A stretch of 64,000 nucleotides of DNA from Cristatella mucedo (taxonomy: Eukaryota; Bryozoa; Phylactolaemata; Cristatellidae). The stretch lies in NCBI GenBank assembly GCA_009760855.2, contig WPIO01000004.1, positions 1,752,001-1,816,000 of the forward strand, in the 5' to 3' direction. This document shows positions 1 to 12,262 of the stretch, in pieces. The notes under the pieces are model-generated. The model saw only the letters and a program-made list of their open reading frames with translations. It did not search any database and was not told where the DNA came from. Numbering within the stretch: the stretch's first letter is position 1; each line of letters begins with the position of its first letter. A program made the translations under genes and the position numbers.

Positions 1-681
1 AAGTTTTGAAAAGTGGCCTGACCGCGATCGTTCTTTTATATCCTGTCAGAAGGAGTCAACTGAAGCTGGAAGTCAGACCACCTTTGTCATCTGCATGGCT
101 ATAGCTACGGGCTCGTGATGGCAAAGCCTGTCAGACAGCTGTCTATCATTATTTAATACAAAAGAGGGGGCACCGTGTGTGTAGGTCGTTCCCGGTCGCA
201 CAATATCCTAGGAACTACTTACCACTGATAAATAAAGTAAAAAGACTAGAATTGCACCTCTAGAAGAACTGAATTACTTTCAAAGCATTTAGTATAGACC
301 GGAAAGGACGCATTTTAACTGGATAATAACATCAACGAACAGGGATCGAGGTACTTTGTAGTGCTCTAAATTGCTCGTGCGATGCAGCTTACGATCCAAT
401 TTATCTATTTTTCTTATAGGTTTTGATCCTAAACTCAGACCGGATGCTTGCAGCCGACATTGGTGAACTCTGGTCAGTATTTTCACGATTTAGTCACAGC
501 CAAAGCATAGGGGTGGTTGCCTGGGTAAGTTTTGTGGGGGAAATGCCACTAAATGTAGCCGCGTGAACCGGCTCATGCCTGGCTACGGAGGTCGTTGGCT
601 GGGACAACCCGGCACATGTGCAGACCTTTGCAGCCACGGCCGTCCTTCGCCGTGCTCGACTGTCGTGTCCCATTGTTACAG
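1..681. other. left edge, probably inside gene A; no exon assigned
   Basis: The GT8 exons that should precede the first recognised exon of gene A lie mostly to the left of the window. An open frame from 595 runs into the exon at 682, but the part before 682 does not resemble the GT8 family. A CAG at 631-633 is an alternative acceptor. I see no repeat family member in 1-594. Confidence 0.4.
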
Positions 682-819
682 CCTAGAAACACGACCGCTA
701 GCATTGGTGTGATGCTCATGCACGTGGCCAAGCTAAGAGGCAGCACATGGGCCAAGAACGTGGACGTCTTGAAGAAAGAAGCCCTCAGGTTGAGCTTGAC
801 CGGAGCGGCTGTGGAGCAG
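682..819 (+). CDS. LARGE-like: gene A exon: C-terminal end of the GT8 domain of a LARGE-like glycosyltransferase
   Basis: This open segment of 46 codons matches the end of the LARGE GT8 (xylosyltransferase) domain. GVMLMHVAKLRGSTW corresponds to the family stretch GVILLLLDKLRKMKW, and the final residues GAAVEQ fall where the family has SLADQ. The acceptor is a pyrimidine-rich TTGTTACAG and the donor is CAG|GTCAGA, both in phase 0. The exon has nearly the same length and phases as the matching exon of gene B at 54964-55107 (48 codons). The family N-T/S-G motif before GV is not preserved here; the residues are A-S-I-G. The left boundary is less certain than the right one, because an earlier acceptor at 633 would also keep the frame. 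Confidence 0.6.
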
Positions 820-1008
820 GTCAGATAACGTCCAGGCTCTGCCGATTCCGATTGGATTCGACAAGCCGCAAAGCCGTTCGACCGCCGTTCGGTCGCCATG
901 GCCATGGCCATGCTTAGCCATGCGACCGACGACCTGCGCCCGAACCTGCCTCACATCTTCCCCTTCGGTAGAAGTCGACCTGGCGTTTTAGCGTAAGCTT
1001 TATTGCAG

Positions 1009-1302
1009 GCAGCCGCCGATTTGCTCGTGGAACTCTTTTCGGATTTCGTCTACATCTTGCCTTGCCAGTATAACCATCCGACTGTCGATACGGCCGAGCT
1101 CTGCTCAGCCTCGAGCATTAAGCAAGTGAAGGTTATCGAGTTTTCCGGCGACCGAGTGCCTGCCCTCTTCTGGAAAACATTCCTAAAGGTCGTACGGTTC
1201 GACGGCAATCTTCTGCGAAAGCCTCGGGGTTACGCTTGCAGCACAGCAGCAGATGACGACGACGACGGCTCCCAATTGGACAATACAAGGAACGCTCAGC
1301 AG
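1009..1302 (+). CDS. LARGE-like: gene A exon: GT8-GT49 linker region of a LARGE-like glycosyltransferase
   Basis: This exon of 98 codons starts after the acceptor TTTATTGCAG and ends at CAG|GTCAGT, in phase 0 at both ends. It contains YILPCQYN, matching the LARGE stretch YQLPCFWN. It also contains FWKTFLKVVRFDGNLLRKP, matching the family stretch that ends in YDGNLLRRE just before GT49. A run of Asp codons (about residues 81-85) sits near the end in a low-complexity linker. The homologous exon of gene B (59235-59489) has FGLPCAWNY and FLKVAHFDGNTLKRP and uses the same intron phases. The reading frame also continues across the donor, but the shared boundary in gene B argues that 1302 is a true exon end. 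Confidence 0.8.
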
Positions 1303-1431
1303 GTCAGTGTGCTTGCAGTGCAAACTGCATGCCGAGCCTTCCATTTGGCATCAATTGAGTTTGGTGACTGCGATGGCTGGCGCTGCTGCGATGAATGGGT
1401 GCTGAGACTCGTTAGCTTTTTTGTGCATCAG
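1303..1431 (+). other. short in-frame intron of gene A
   Basis: This 129-nt segment starts GTCAGT and ends TTTTTTGTGCATCAG. It is a multiple of three, carries no stop in frame, and encodes nothing resembling the LARGE family between two exons that do. The paralogous exon in gene B ends at the equivalent codon with a clear GTGAGT donor. Retention would insert 43 residues without breaking the frame. Confidence 0.6.
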
Positions 1432-1749
1432 ATGAAGCTGGTGGACTCGTTTGGCAACAACATCTGCAAAGACTATGTTCGGGAATTTATCGGCACCTTC
1501 CGAACGCACCTGTTCTATCTGGGCTCCTACACTGGCGTCAACGCTGACTTTGATGTAACTCTGGTAACGCAGCTGAGCATCAACCGCATGAATTCATTGG
1601 AGAGGCTTTGCAGCCAGTGGAGAGGACCGATGAGCATCGCCATCTACCTATCCGACAGCGACACACTGCATCTCTTGTCCTACATCCAAAGCTCTAAAGT
1701 CTTCGCCTCTAGGAATAACATAGTGTTTCACTTGCTATTCGAAGAAGGG
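1432..1749 (+). CDS. LARGE-like: gene A exon: start of the GT49 (glucuronyltransferase) domain
   Basis: This exon of 106 codons encodes the beginning of the GT49 domain. FRTHLFYLGSYTG matches the LARGE stretch HRTHLYFLHYEYE. DVTLVTQLSINRMNSLERLC matches the [20 protein letters not shown] block. GPMSIAIYLSD matches GPISLALYLSD. RNNIVFHLLFEEG matches RHNVGYHIVYKEG. It ends at GGG|GTGAGA in phase 0. In LARGE this half adds glucuronic acid to the growing xylose-glucuronate polymer in the Golgi lumen. All of the family's conserved blocks for this stretch are present and uninterrupted. Confidence 0.88.
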
Positions 1750-1920
1750 GTGAGAAATATAGCTGTGCTCATTACAAATCAGTATGGCTGCACCTCTCAT
1801 CGACCTTGTGGCCGCGATTGCTGCAGCAGTGAAATGTTCTTGCACCGGTGCTCTATGATCATGCTGCTCAGCAAATGTCCCACAGTTGGGACCTGATTCT
1901 GGCTCCATTTATCGCTCCAG

Positions 1921-2076
1921 TCGTTATATCCCACCAACCATCTGAGGAACACTGCTGTCAGTCAAGTCAAGACTTCCCACGTGTTCGTACTGGATGTCGA
2001 TTTTATGCCTGACCCTTTGGTCTACGACCACGTGAGGAAGGCGATTAAGCTGGACAGACTAAAAGCCGAAGCATTG
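1921..2076 (+). CDS. LARGE-like: gene A exon: GT49 catalytic D-x-D region
   Basis: This exon of 52 codons begins after CGCTCCAG and ends at TTG|GTAAGT, in phase 0 at both ends. LYPTNHLRNTAV matches FYPVNLLRNVA of LARGE and B4GAT1. HVFVLDVDFMPDPLVYDHVR matches the family block SDIDFLP...LYEYLR. The D-V-D is the metal-binding D-x-D of the GT49 domain and is intact, so this half could be active. The intron before it is only 171 nt, and the exon joins the previous one without disturbing the frame. Confidence 0.88.
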
Positions 2077-2509
2077 GTAAGTAGATCAATTCTAGTGGTT
2101 ACATGTCATGGTCATTTCCGTTTCATCCTGTACTTTTTGACCTTCATTTTACAGCTGTGGCTAATTTGGCCATGACGTAGCTGTGTGAATGGCTGTTGAA
2201 TCTTACATAGGTCTTAAGTGAGCAGTTTATATTATCTATTCGGCTGCCGTTGCAAGCTGTGCTGGAAACTTGTCGCTGACTTCTTGGTTTGATTGCTGCT
2301 GCATTGAGCCCCGTGACTTGACGGCTCTGGTGAAATAAGTGAACACGAATGCAGACCTTCGAGAAGAGCATGCATTCTGCAGAACATGCTTCAGCCTATT
2401 CGTCAATGAATGTGTCTCTTTCCCCGACAATGCACTCCAAGTCGATAGCGTAGCCAGCTGCTACGATTAACGCACTGACTCTGGTCTATGAATTCTGGCT
2501 CGTCGACAG

Positions 2510-2616
2510 ACTCTGCTCCTCCCTGCTTTTGAAACCGACGACTACAGTTTAGCGTTTCCTGAAACAAAGCAGAAGATCATCCCTCTGCTAGATAACGGTG
2601 TCGTCTACCCATTCAG
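2510..2616 (+). CDS. LARGE-like: gene A exon: GT49 domain, PAFET block
   Basis: The exon starts after CGTCGACAG and ends CAG|GTCAGT, leaving two bases of a split Arg codon. LLLPAFETDDYSLAFP corresponds to ALIVPAFETLRYRLSFP in LARGE, and KIIPLLDNGVVYPFR corresponds to ELLSMLDMGTLFTFR. Length, frame and order agree with the neighbouring exons. The acceptor lies at the end of a mixed rather than strongly pyrimidine-rich tract. Confidence 0.85.
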
Positions 2617-2757
2617 GTCAGTTCAGAGACGGCCGTCTTTAGATCGGGCAGTGTACAGTTATTGTACTGCCTCGGCCTCGCTTCACTTGAAATTCATTTG
2701 AATTAAAGCTGAACCAGAGTTTGCGTACTTTCATCTGTTGTCGATTTTACATTGCAG

Positions 2758-2830
2758 AAACAAAACCTTTGCTCGAGGACACCTTGCAACGAACTATACA
2801 CTCTGGAAGAATACGTCCGAGCCATACAAG
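2758..2830 (+). CDS. LARGE-like: gene A exon: GT49 domain, short exon
   Basis: This 73-nt exon completes the split Arg codon and encodes KTFARGHLATNYTLWKN followed by TSEPYK. The matching family stretch reads [20 protein letters not shown]. The acceptor is TTTTACATTGCAG and the donor is AAG|GTAAGT, both strong. It ends in phase 0. Confidence 0.85.
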
Positions 2831-3189
2831 GTAAGTGATGTGACTATTTAGTCCCAATGTAGCCATCAAAAATAAAAGGCGAGGCGTTTTTGAGTGGTTT
2901 GTTTCAGCCTCGTCTTGACCAAGTCATTCAGGCGTCGATCTAATGAAGGAGAATTTCTTCCACTAGTAAAGTTCTCCCCGTAAGGTAAAACCATCGATTA
3001 ACAGTCAATTTGGAGATGACAGGGCTAGATCGATTCGGTCCATGTAAAATCTGCCACATTAAGTGAAAATGCGAATTTCTGCGACCAAGCAGTCAGTATA
3101 TTTAGTGCCCCTGTATTCTGTGTGTATTACCTTTTTGAAGCGACGCTTTTAAACACGTGTAATTTTAATGTCTAATGTGACGCCGTTAT

Positions 3190-4580
3190 TAGTATCACAA
3201 AGCCACCAAGTCTATATGGGTGTCACGCTGGAGACTTGTATGCTGCACACTTAGTGCCTAATCGGCTTTTGGTATGCATTTTGTAGCCAACCAACTTCAT
3301 CTAAGGCGACAAATAGAAAGTAAGAAGCATAGCTGAGTCATGAGAGCAGTTGAAAGAGTGAGTATTGCAGAAGTAGCAGCTCAGAACGGCTGGGAAGGAT
3401 ATGCCATAGTCGGCAGCAGGAGAGTAGATCTCATTGTGTAAGAATCGTGGAAGTGAGCTATACAGTCTCGGACCAGCAGCGCAGAAGCTTCAGTCGCTAA
3501 CGCTCTTTAAGCCGAGAAATGGAACAGCTAGTTTATTGGCCTTATGGGACCTGAGACTATGAGGAGGGTAAAATGGGTGTCTCCGTTCAGCTGCCGTAGG
3601 CATGAAGAAGCTAAGCTGTGACGGGCATTGAGAGTCAGCGTAAGAAATTTACTCTGTATTCGTTGATCAACCGGAAGCGACCCAAGCTCTTTCAGCAAAA
3701 GAGACACGCAGTCAAATCTCTGGGATTTGTAAACAAGCCTTGCAGCCATATTAATCACCACCTGAAGAGGCCTGTTGGCTTTTTTTCGGTAATTCTGCCA
3801 AAAGAGAATTACAATAATGTAGCCGAGACAGAAACTAGGAGCTATTTAAATATTTCCCAAACCACCGTGGAAGACAGTTCTTAGTCTTATATAGGGGGTC
3901 GGACGTGATGGCTAGCTAGGGAAGCAATCTTCTTGACGTAGCTTCAAAAATTTAGGTAGCCGTCGAAGACGACACCTAAATTCCAGAGCACTGTGACTTT
4001 AGCACTGCAGCATCGCCTATTAAAAGAACAAAGTCATCTAGTACTGTAGCAGGGTTGGGATGTCCTATGAGTAGCGGTTTCATTTTATCGACGTTAAGTT
4101 TAAGGAAACTTTCTGACATCCATGATCAAATGTATGCACGGCAAGGACAAAATTCATCAGTCGCTGCTACAGATTCTGATGGTTAACATGACAAATACTG
4201 CTGGGTATCGTCAGCATAAGTGATAAGTGATAAGTATAAGTGATAGCCTATTCTTAGGGTTCGAATCCTTTTCCCAGAGGTCCATTATTAATGGAGAAGA
4301 GCAACGAACCGAGTACGGACCCGCGTGAGACTCCGCGGGTGACTCGTTTGGTCAATGAGACCTGACTTCCGCATGACACCGATTGAACAGGATCGGACGA
4401 GTACGACTTGAAGTATGCCAGTGCCTAGCCTGCCAGACCGATCGTTGTTCTTAACCGTTCAAGTATGAGAATGTGGTAGTAACAGTGTCAAAGGCAGCTG
4501 ATAGATCTAGCAGCACTAAGGCGGCGACATCAATGTAATATTTGCTGATTAAAATGTCAGTTTCTCGTATGTGTCAATGT
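3190..4580 (-). mobile_element. L2-B non-LTR retrotransposon fragment (minus strand) in gene A intron
   Basis: On the minus strand this segment encodes decayed parts of an L2-clade reverse transcriptase. The C-terminal domain is around 3528-3761 and the region before the catalytic core reaches about 4560. It aligns along its length with the copies at 43938-45285 and 45841-48060. The 3' end, at the left, keeps only part of the family tail. Frame breaks are numerous, so it is an old dead copy inside the 3460-nt intron between the exons at 2758 and 6291. Confidence 0.75.
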
Positions 4581-6126
<1,546 letters not shown>

Positions 6127-6290
6127 CGGCATGAGTATTTCTAGATTTTTTGCATGTAAAATTATCTCGTGCATTGCACGACTTCCCCTGTACCAGTTCT
6201 AGCTGTCTGCCCCGGCGAACTGCTCTAGCTTAGCCTTCAGGCTTTGTCTCGTTCTTGGCCACTGTAGCATCTATTCTTTGAACTATGCAG

Positions 6291-6418
6291 ATCAGCTGGG
6301 AGGAGGGCTTCGAGCCATATTTCGTCATGCGAACCGCGGAACTGCCCAAATACCGTGAGACCTTCATGGGCTACGGCATGAACAAGATTGTACACATCAT
6401 GGAAGTAGCAGCACAAGG
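6291..6418 (+). CDS. LARGE-like: gene A exon: C-terminal part of the GT49 domain
   Basis: The exon starts after GAACTATGCAG and ends AAGG|GTGAGA, leaving two bases of a codon (phase 2). ISWEEGFEPYFVMRTAELP matches [20 protein letters not shown] of LARGE. YRETFMGYGMNKIVHIMEV matches YDRRFVGFGWNKVAHIVEL. The family continues with a short block ending in an [10 protein letters not shown] motif, which I place at 17532-17566 and 20554-20648. Confidence 0.88.
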
Positions 6419-7149
6419 GTGAGAAACTGCTCTTGCTTTTAGTCTTGCGGCTCTTGCGGCTTAGCTCGATGATATTATTACTCTAGTACGGCAAATGCAT
6501 AGGTTACATTCACAAATCCGCTACTTCATCAGTTTTGATTGAAGGTAAGCTGGTTGAAGACATCGGATTTGATCCGAACGTCAATTAACTGTCAGCCATG
6601 AGTTTATTGGGTTTTATAACACTTTCACCTTGTACACTACTTTTCAAAATAGGCTCATGCTCCGAATCGTACCAATGATACTTGCGACTGCATGTTTACT
6701 ATGCAGGTTGTAAAATAACTGCAGTGATTTTGCATGCGTATTAAATTGAGCAATGTCGCTTAAGTGGATCGTCAACATATTTTGCATAGCCGGGCCATCC
6801 CTTGCAGCATTGTATGCAGAGCTTGCTCGTGTTAGCAGACGTGCACCTGTGGGCTTGATGGGTTTACATAGAGAGACCTTCGATCGACAGTACGCCTAAG
6901 CTGTTTATCAGGAATAGATCAGCAGCTGCTTGTTTTGTGGCACTCTTAAGATACGACCATGCTATTTAATCAATGGTAAATTGTGCACCAGCCTGAGCCG
7001 TCATGAGAGCATGTCATTCTAGCCCTAAGTGAAGAGCGGTTAGTTTGGTCCTGGGCCTGTGTGCTAACGACAAGCATCTTGCCACTACCAGTAGCCTAAT
7101 GCCCACTGCAAGAAGATAGCAAAGTTCATAAGCTCACAGGGTGTACCTA
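6419..7149. other. gene A intron, nothing recognised
   Basis: This is unique-looking intron sequence without an open frame of interest or a member of the repeat families seen elsewhere in the window. Confidence 0.5.
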
Positions 7150-7515
7150 TTGGGGCAGGCGAATAATGACTACAAGTTAATCTTTCGGCAGCATTTGATA
7201 CTATTGATCACAACGTCCTTCTTAAGCATCTCGAATCTCGCCTGGGTATCACGGACACTGCACTGCCATAGATTCAGATCCTATCTCAGTGGGAGATTCC
7301 AGAGTATTATTGTAAACAGACAAGATCCTTCTAAGAACCATTTAATTACGGGGTACCTCTGAGCTCTGTGCTCGGTCAGCTCCTTTTCAGTTTTGATGTA
7401 ATCGCCAAGCACAATCTAGACTTTCACATCTAGGCAGATGACACTAAGTTGTAACTGCGCTTTGATCCTTCCCAGCCCTCGAACAAGCCGAATTCCCTAA
7501 ATTACCTGGTAATGC
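7150..7515 (+). mobile_element. L2-A retrotransposon, reverse-transcriptase core fragment (left part)
   Basis: Plus-strand sequence matches the RT core of the longer copy at 24035-26078, including the segment around A-F-D-T-I-D-H and the YADD region near 7430-7450, with frame breaks. It stops abruptly at a TGTAATGTAATGT junction where an L2-B copy begins, and the same element resumes at 7986. Confidence 0.75.
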
Positions 7516-7985
7516 AGTGTAATGTAATGTATCTCCGTCTGTAACTCCGAAAAGTCATATGGACCACGTGGGTGTTACACGGGAGAGTTTTCTATAGCAA
7601 ACCCATAGCCTAAGCGGCTTTCGGTACGCATTCGGTTGCCAACAGACTTCGTCTCATGCGACAAAGAGAAAGTGGAAAGCATAGCGGAGTCAGGAGAGCA
7701 GTTGAGGTAGTGAGTAGCATGGAAGTAGCAGCTCAGGACCGCTGAAAAGGATGAGCCATAGTTGGCAGCAGGAGAGTAGTTGTCGTTGCGTAAGAATTGT
7801 GGAAGCGAGTTCCACAGTCTAGGATCTGCAGAGCTAAAGCTTCTGTCGCCAACGGTCTTTAAGTGGAGGAATAGAACAGCTAATTTATTTTCCACACAGA
7901 ACCTGAGGGTGCGAAGAGGCTGAAACTGATGCAGCAGTTCAGCTAGGTACGAAGTAGCCAAGCCGTGGCGGGTTTTGTGGGTCCT
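7516..7985 (-). mobile_element. L2-B 3' fragment inserted into an L2-A copy
   Basis: The segment begins with the L2-B tail (two TGTAA units, then TATCTCCGTCTGTAACTCC read on the plus strand). It runs into the minus-strand C-terminal coding part of L2-B, which is open for 166 codons at 7575-8075. It splits an L2-A copy in two and is therefore younger than it. Confidence 0.75.
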
Positions 7986-8910
7986 TGCTGCATGCATTGC
8001 TGACATCCGCACATGGAAGGCGGCGAACTTCCCTAAATTGAATGACGACAAAACCAACTTACTAGCTAAGGGCATACCAAGTGTGATTCAGAAAGTGCAA
8101 AAGCTGACGCTCAATCTCGGCTCTGCTAAGCTTATCTCCTGTTAAATGTGCACATAATCTGGGTGTCCTGTTCCAAAGCGACTTTTCTTTAGACGACCTC
8201 ATCAGCTCCACTGTCAAGTCAGCCTACTTTCAGCAACATAACGTTGCGAAAATGCAGGCTTGTTTAGACAGATATACCACATCTAAATTGGTCAATGCAT
8301 TTGTGACATGCATTTCTCGGCTTCTCTAACTCACTGCCTTCTGGTCTACTGGCTTGTGCAATCAGGCTCTTACAGTTGGTGCAAAACTCTGCAGCAAGGC
8401 TTCTCTGTCGAGAGCTTCGCCATTACGAAACCACATCCTTTCTCGCCGACCTGCGCTGGCTCCTAACCAAGCAGGGTATCGACTTCTAGGTTCTGTCACT
8501 TACTTGTAGGTCCCTTCATTCTCTGGTTCTAGCCTACTTATCACATATACTCCCTCACCGGACGAAGAATCATACAGCCTGCGGTTCTGACTCAAATATT
8601 GTTGCTACACCTCACACGAACCTCAAAACTTGTGGAGACCATGCTTTTAGTTTGAAGGCTCCCAAAGCCGGGAAATTACTACCGACGCACGTCACAACGC
8701 CCATGACTTGACGACATTTAAAAGAAGCCTAGAACACATCTGTTTTCTTGCAGAATTTGTGGTTCTTTGTGATTCATCCTTCGTTTGCATGTACCTGCTT
8801 ACAAAACGCCTGCTGCTTGAGGATGACACCCAAACATTAGGTAACGCTTTATATGCAGCATCTGTAAAGTTCCTATAAGAAGAAAATTCAATTAAATAGC
8901 ACCTAAGAAA
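7986..8910 (+). mobile_element. L2-A retrotransposon, right part of the interrupted copy
   Basis: The sequence resumes exactly where the L2-A copy broke off at 7515, with the stretch encoding the domain after YADD. It continues through the RT C-terminal region to a decayed tail near 8860-8910. Stops and indels are frequent. Confidence 0.7.
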
Positions 8911-10782
8911 CTCCGTCGGCAACGGCAGGATTGCTGAGGTACCTAGTATTTTGAAGGGTCACCGGAAGGTCGTTAGACCTTAACTTACAAAAATCTTCCT
9001 GTGAGGTGCGCCTTAAGTTCTTGCAGTTAAATGCCTCTAATACCTATGTTAGACGGGAGGCGAGCGATGACTTTGTGGTCAAAGATGTCAAAATTTGCCG
9101 ACACATCCAGTAACACTAGCGTATAGACGTGAATGTAACAGAATTTCTGAGACGGTCTTTATATCCTGGCACCGTTGCTCACTTTTAGGAGAGCCTGGCT
9201 CAGAGGTGTGGAGTAACATCGTAAAAGAAGTTGCAATCTTTGTGCGCATGCTTCCATTTGTAGGTACCGGCCGAGGCTTTCATCTCAATGAGTTTCATCT
9301 CAATGAGTCGTTGCTTTCATCTCAATGAGTTTCGCCTGAGCTTTCGAGCTCGAAATCTAGCCGCCTGATGTGCGAAATGTATTGAGGTGTCGAAGTTTGT
9401 GTCGTCGCGCTTATGCGTGCATCGCCGGATACTCTCCTCACTGAACGGTGGCTCGTGCACCGCCAGCAATTGCTTGCCAACTGACATGGGAATGCACTCC
9501 ATGGATGCGTCATTTCAGATTCTCCTTCCTCGTGATGCCCGACTCCTTTGTTTTGCACTTGCCTCACGCCGAAACCTTCGAACGCGTACGACACAGCAGC
9601 AGCTCAGAAATAATACAGTGAGTGTCGACGGCTGCTAGCTGCTAACCGCTGCTCCTTAAGCTGCTCAGCCCAAATCGTACTCCTTCCTGAACAGGGGTAA
9701 CTATGACGGCCATCTTGATTGAGCCGGGTTTTCGCTTCTAAAGAAGTACTTCACTGGTACACCCCTTTCAATGTCGCCAAGCAATGCAAGTGCACCTGGG
9801 CTATATGAGTTTTTCATACCTGAATTGCATCTAGGGGTCTCTCTACTTGCAGCGTGCATGCCACTGAATGCGAATTGTGCGTTGTTCGTGTACACTCTCG
9901 CTAGACGCCTATCCAAGCTCTGAATCCTTAATCCAACGAAGTGAGATTGATTTGCCACGCTAACTGATTTAGTAAGAGAGAGTGCTGCAAACCATATGCA
10001 CAAAAAACCCGAATCTTGCTTCTGTCAGCCATCGTCTGCATTAGGAATCCAAAGCCGGATTGCAGTAGTAATTAGCATTCAATCGTGAACATCGCGGGTA
10101 TTCGATATTCAGTCCAAAACTGTACGACCAACCGTATAAGCGTATAGCTACATTAAAGCTCAGCTACAATGAACCTCATGCCGGCAGACCATTGCTGAGA
10201 CTGAGCGTCAAGCTTTCGAAGTACAGGAACATACTGGCCGCCGCGCCCAAAGACTGGCCAGGAATATGAATTCCTACTTGGTAGAATAGTGCCAGCACGA
10301 ACAAGCTACATACATAAAGACTATTTAGTAAGTAAGCCTTTTAAGTTACATTAGCCGCTGACCTCGCGTAAAGCCAAAGATTAAGCATTTTTAAGAATGA
10401 ACACAAATTTACGAATCTGCGCTTCGATCTGCTTAAAGAGAATACATGTAAGAATCACAATAAATCGTCAGCCAATCGGCAGATTGCATCTAAAACTGCC
10501 GTACAGAAAGGCTTTTTTATTGCTAAGCATTCTATTGCTAGATAACCTGAAAAGTTTAAATACATAAATAGCATGCCGATGAAAGGCCTGCTCATCAATA
10601 TTTCATAATTAAATGCACCATTCAATGCTTAGTCTTAACAATGAGAGTGCTTTATGTGACTGTTTACGTAATTTGTAAATTTCCACCTAGATATTTTTGG
10701 ACATTCCACTCGTCATAGATGTAATATGCTATCAGTATTATAAGTACCAAAAAGTAGAACGAAAGCTTGACGTCGGCTGCAT
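8911..10782. other. gene A intron, nothing recognised
   Basis: No domain or repeat family member is visible. A small direct repeat (TTTCATCTCAATGAG, three copies) lies at 9278-9332. Open frames between 9095 and 10003 overlap on both strands and carry no motif. Confidence 0.45.
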
Positions 10783-11250
10783 TAATAATAATAATAATGC
10801 ACTTGATAAAGCACCCTCAGAGAATTCAATCTCTCTCTCTAGGCGCTTTACATTTGATGCAAAGGTAAATGCAATTGAATGGTGAGTAATATCATGCTTG
10901 ATAAACAAACAAAATGAATAACATGGTTCGGGGTGGCATACAAATGTGGTTAGTGGCAGCATGCACAGTGTCAGCACACATAAGCACACGAAGGACGGAT
11001 CACAGGGACCCACTAAATGCTGTCCTAAATAGGTGTGTTTTCAAGTTCTTTTTAAATGTCATCAGGTCAGGGGAAGTTCTGACGCAGGTCGGGAGGGAGT
11101 TCCAGGCTTTGGGAGCATACGAACTAAATGCACGGTCTCCAAAGGATTTGAGGTTCGTACGAGGTATTTGTAGACTGTTGGATTCCGAAAAGCGGGTGGT
11201 ACGATGCTTGGCTTGAATGGGGGAGTGTATCTGATAGGCTGGCATTGATC
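10783..11250 (-). mobile_element. L2-A 3' fragment (minus strand)
   Basis: It starts with ATA repeats and the L2-A tail (GCACTTGATAAAGC, then the TAGGCGCTTTACATTTG stem). It continues into the minus-strand RT C-terminal coding region, open for 90 codons at 11000-11272, with motif FGDRAFSSYAPKAWNSLP. The copy is 5' truncated near 11250. Confidence 0.85.
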
Positions 11251-11310
11251 CGTGACATTGACACGGACTCACATGTGCACTAATTAAAAGTTGTATGGTC
11301 CCAGTGAGCT

Positions 11311-11405
11311 ATTGCCCCCCCCCCCTCCAGAACCGGGGAGGGGCGGGTTGACCAGGGCCGCCTCCTTGCCCGCCCTTGGCAGGACCTGGGGCAAGGGTAG
11401 CCTGT
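11311..11405. repeat. GC-rich block with a C run and self-complementary ends
   Basis: A run of about twelve C residues is followed by GGGGAGGGGCGGG and the complementary pair CCTTGCCC...GGGCAAGG. It may form a hairpin. No family is recognised. Confidence 0.4.
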
Positions 11406-11462
11406 TATGGAAGACGTTGGCATTGAATTTTTGTAGGTATAAAAAATAAAAATGTAATTAAT

Positions 11463-11592
11463 TTGCATGGCGCCCTAAGAAAACTCAATCTCTATTCAGG
11501 CGCTTCACGTATGCCGCAGAGCTCGAGCCCACGACCTCGGCCGCCTGACCTTGGTCAGGGCGAGCACCTTAACCACTGGGCCAAAACAGCAC
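11463..11592 (-). mobile_element. SINE-2: tRNA-derived SINE with an L2-A type tail (minus strand)
   Basis: Read on the minus strand, the copy opens with a tRNA-like A box (TGGCCCAGTGGTTAAGG). It then has a B box (GTGGGCTCGAGCTC), and ends with GAAGCGCCTGAATAGAGATTG followed by TTCTTAGGGCGCCATG. That ending is a variant of the L2-A 3' end. Related copies are at 29356-29490 and 37030-37216. Confidence 0.8.
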
Positions 11593-12053
11593 ATACACGT
11601 TTTTTTGAATACATTGCTAGGTTCGGATTAGTAAATATTGTGCACGATACATTTCCTTTACTTTTGGCTCATGCCTCCAGCATGAAACTATCCGGCCAGC
11701 TAAAGAGTTTATGTAAGCACACATCAAAAACTAAACTATGAAACCTCTTGAAAAAGTGTCAAAGAATAAGGCACTCGTAGCTACAAGCAATAAATTTTTC
11801 AATAGCGATATCCGTAATGTGAACATCAAGTTAAAAACTGAAGAATTGGAGCATATAAAAAGTCTTGTCTGGGTCAGCCAGTAAAAGTGCAAAGAGTCAC
11901 AAAACATAATAAAAATGATAGACTTAACAGTAAAAACAGGTGAGTAGCTTGCTTCCTTAAACCTTGATATTTGATTTTTGCAGAATGAGGTCCCGAGATG
12001 AGTTCACAAATATGCCTATCAGCCTTGTCTGAGTGTAAATAGCAATCTAGCGT

Positions 12054-12262
12054 AATTTATCTCCGTCTGCAACTCTACAAAGCCACAAACCATGTGGATG
12101 TTAGGCAAAAGAGTTCTCTATAGCATACTCGGAGCCTAAGCGGCTATCGGCAAGAATTTGTTAGCAAAGAAACTTCATCTCGCTAAGAAAAATTAAGAAG
12201 CATTGTGTACTCATGAGTTCAGTTGAGGTAGTGAGTAGCTTGGAAGTAACAACACATGACGA
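12054..12262 (-). mobile_element. L2-B 3'-end fragment (minus strand)
   Basis: The plus strand shows the L2-B tail TTATCTCCGTCTGCAACTC followed by the family's non-coding 3' region, and the copy ends within about 210 nt. It is diverged from the younger copies at 43938 and 45841. Confidence 0.7.

Noticed and set aside
1003-1896. Single open frame of 297 codons read as one gene
   Set aside because: It starts at a TTG inside an acceptor and crosses two introns. Only the parts at 1009-1302 and 1432-1749 match the LARGE family.
4255-4275. GGTTCGAATCC resembling a tRNA T-loop
   Set aside because: It aligns with L2-B reverse-transcriptase sequence in other copies and arose by mutation; no cloverleaf surrounds it.
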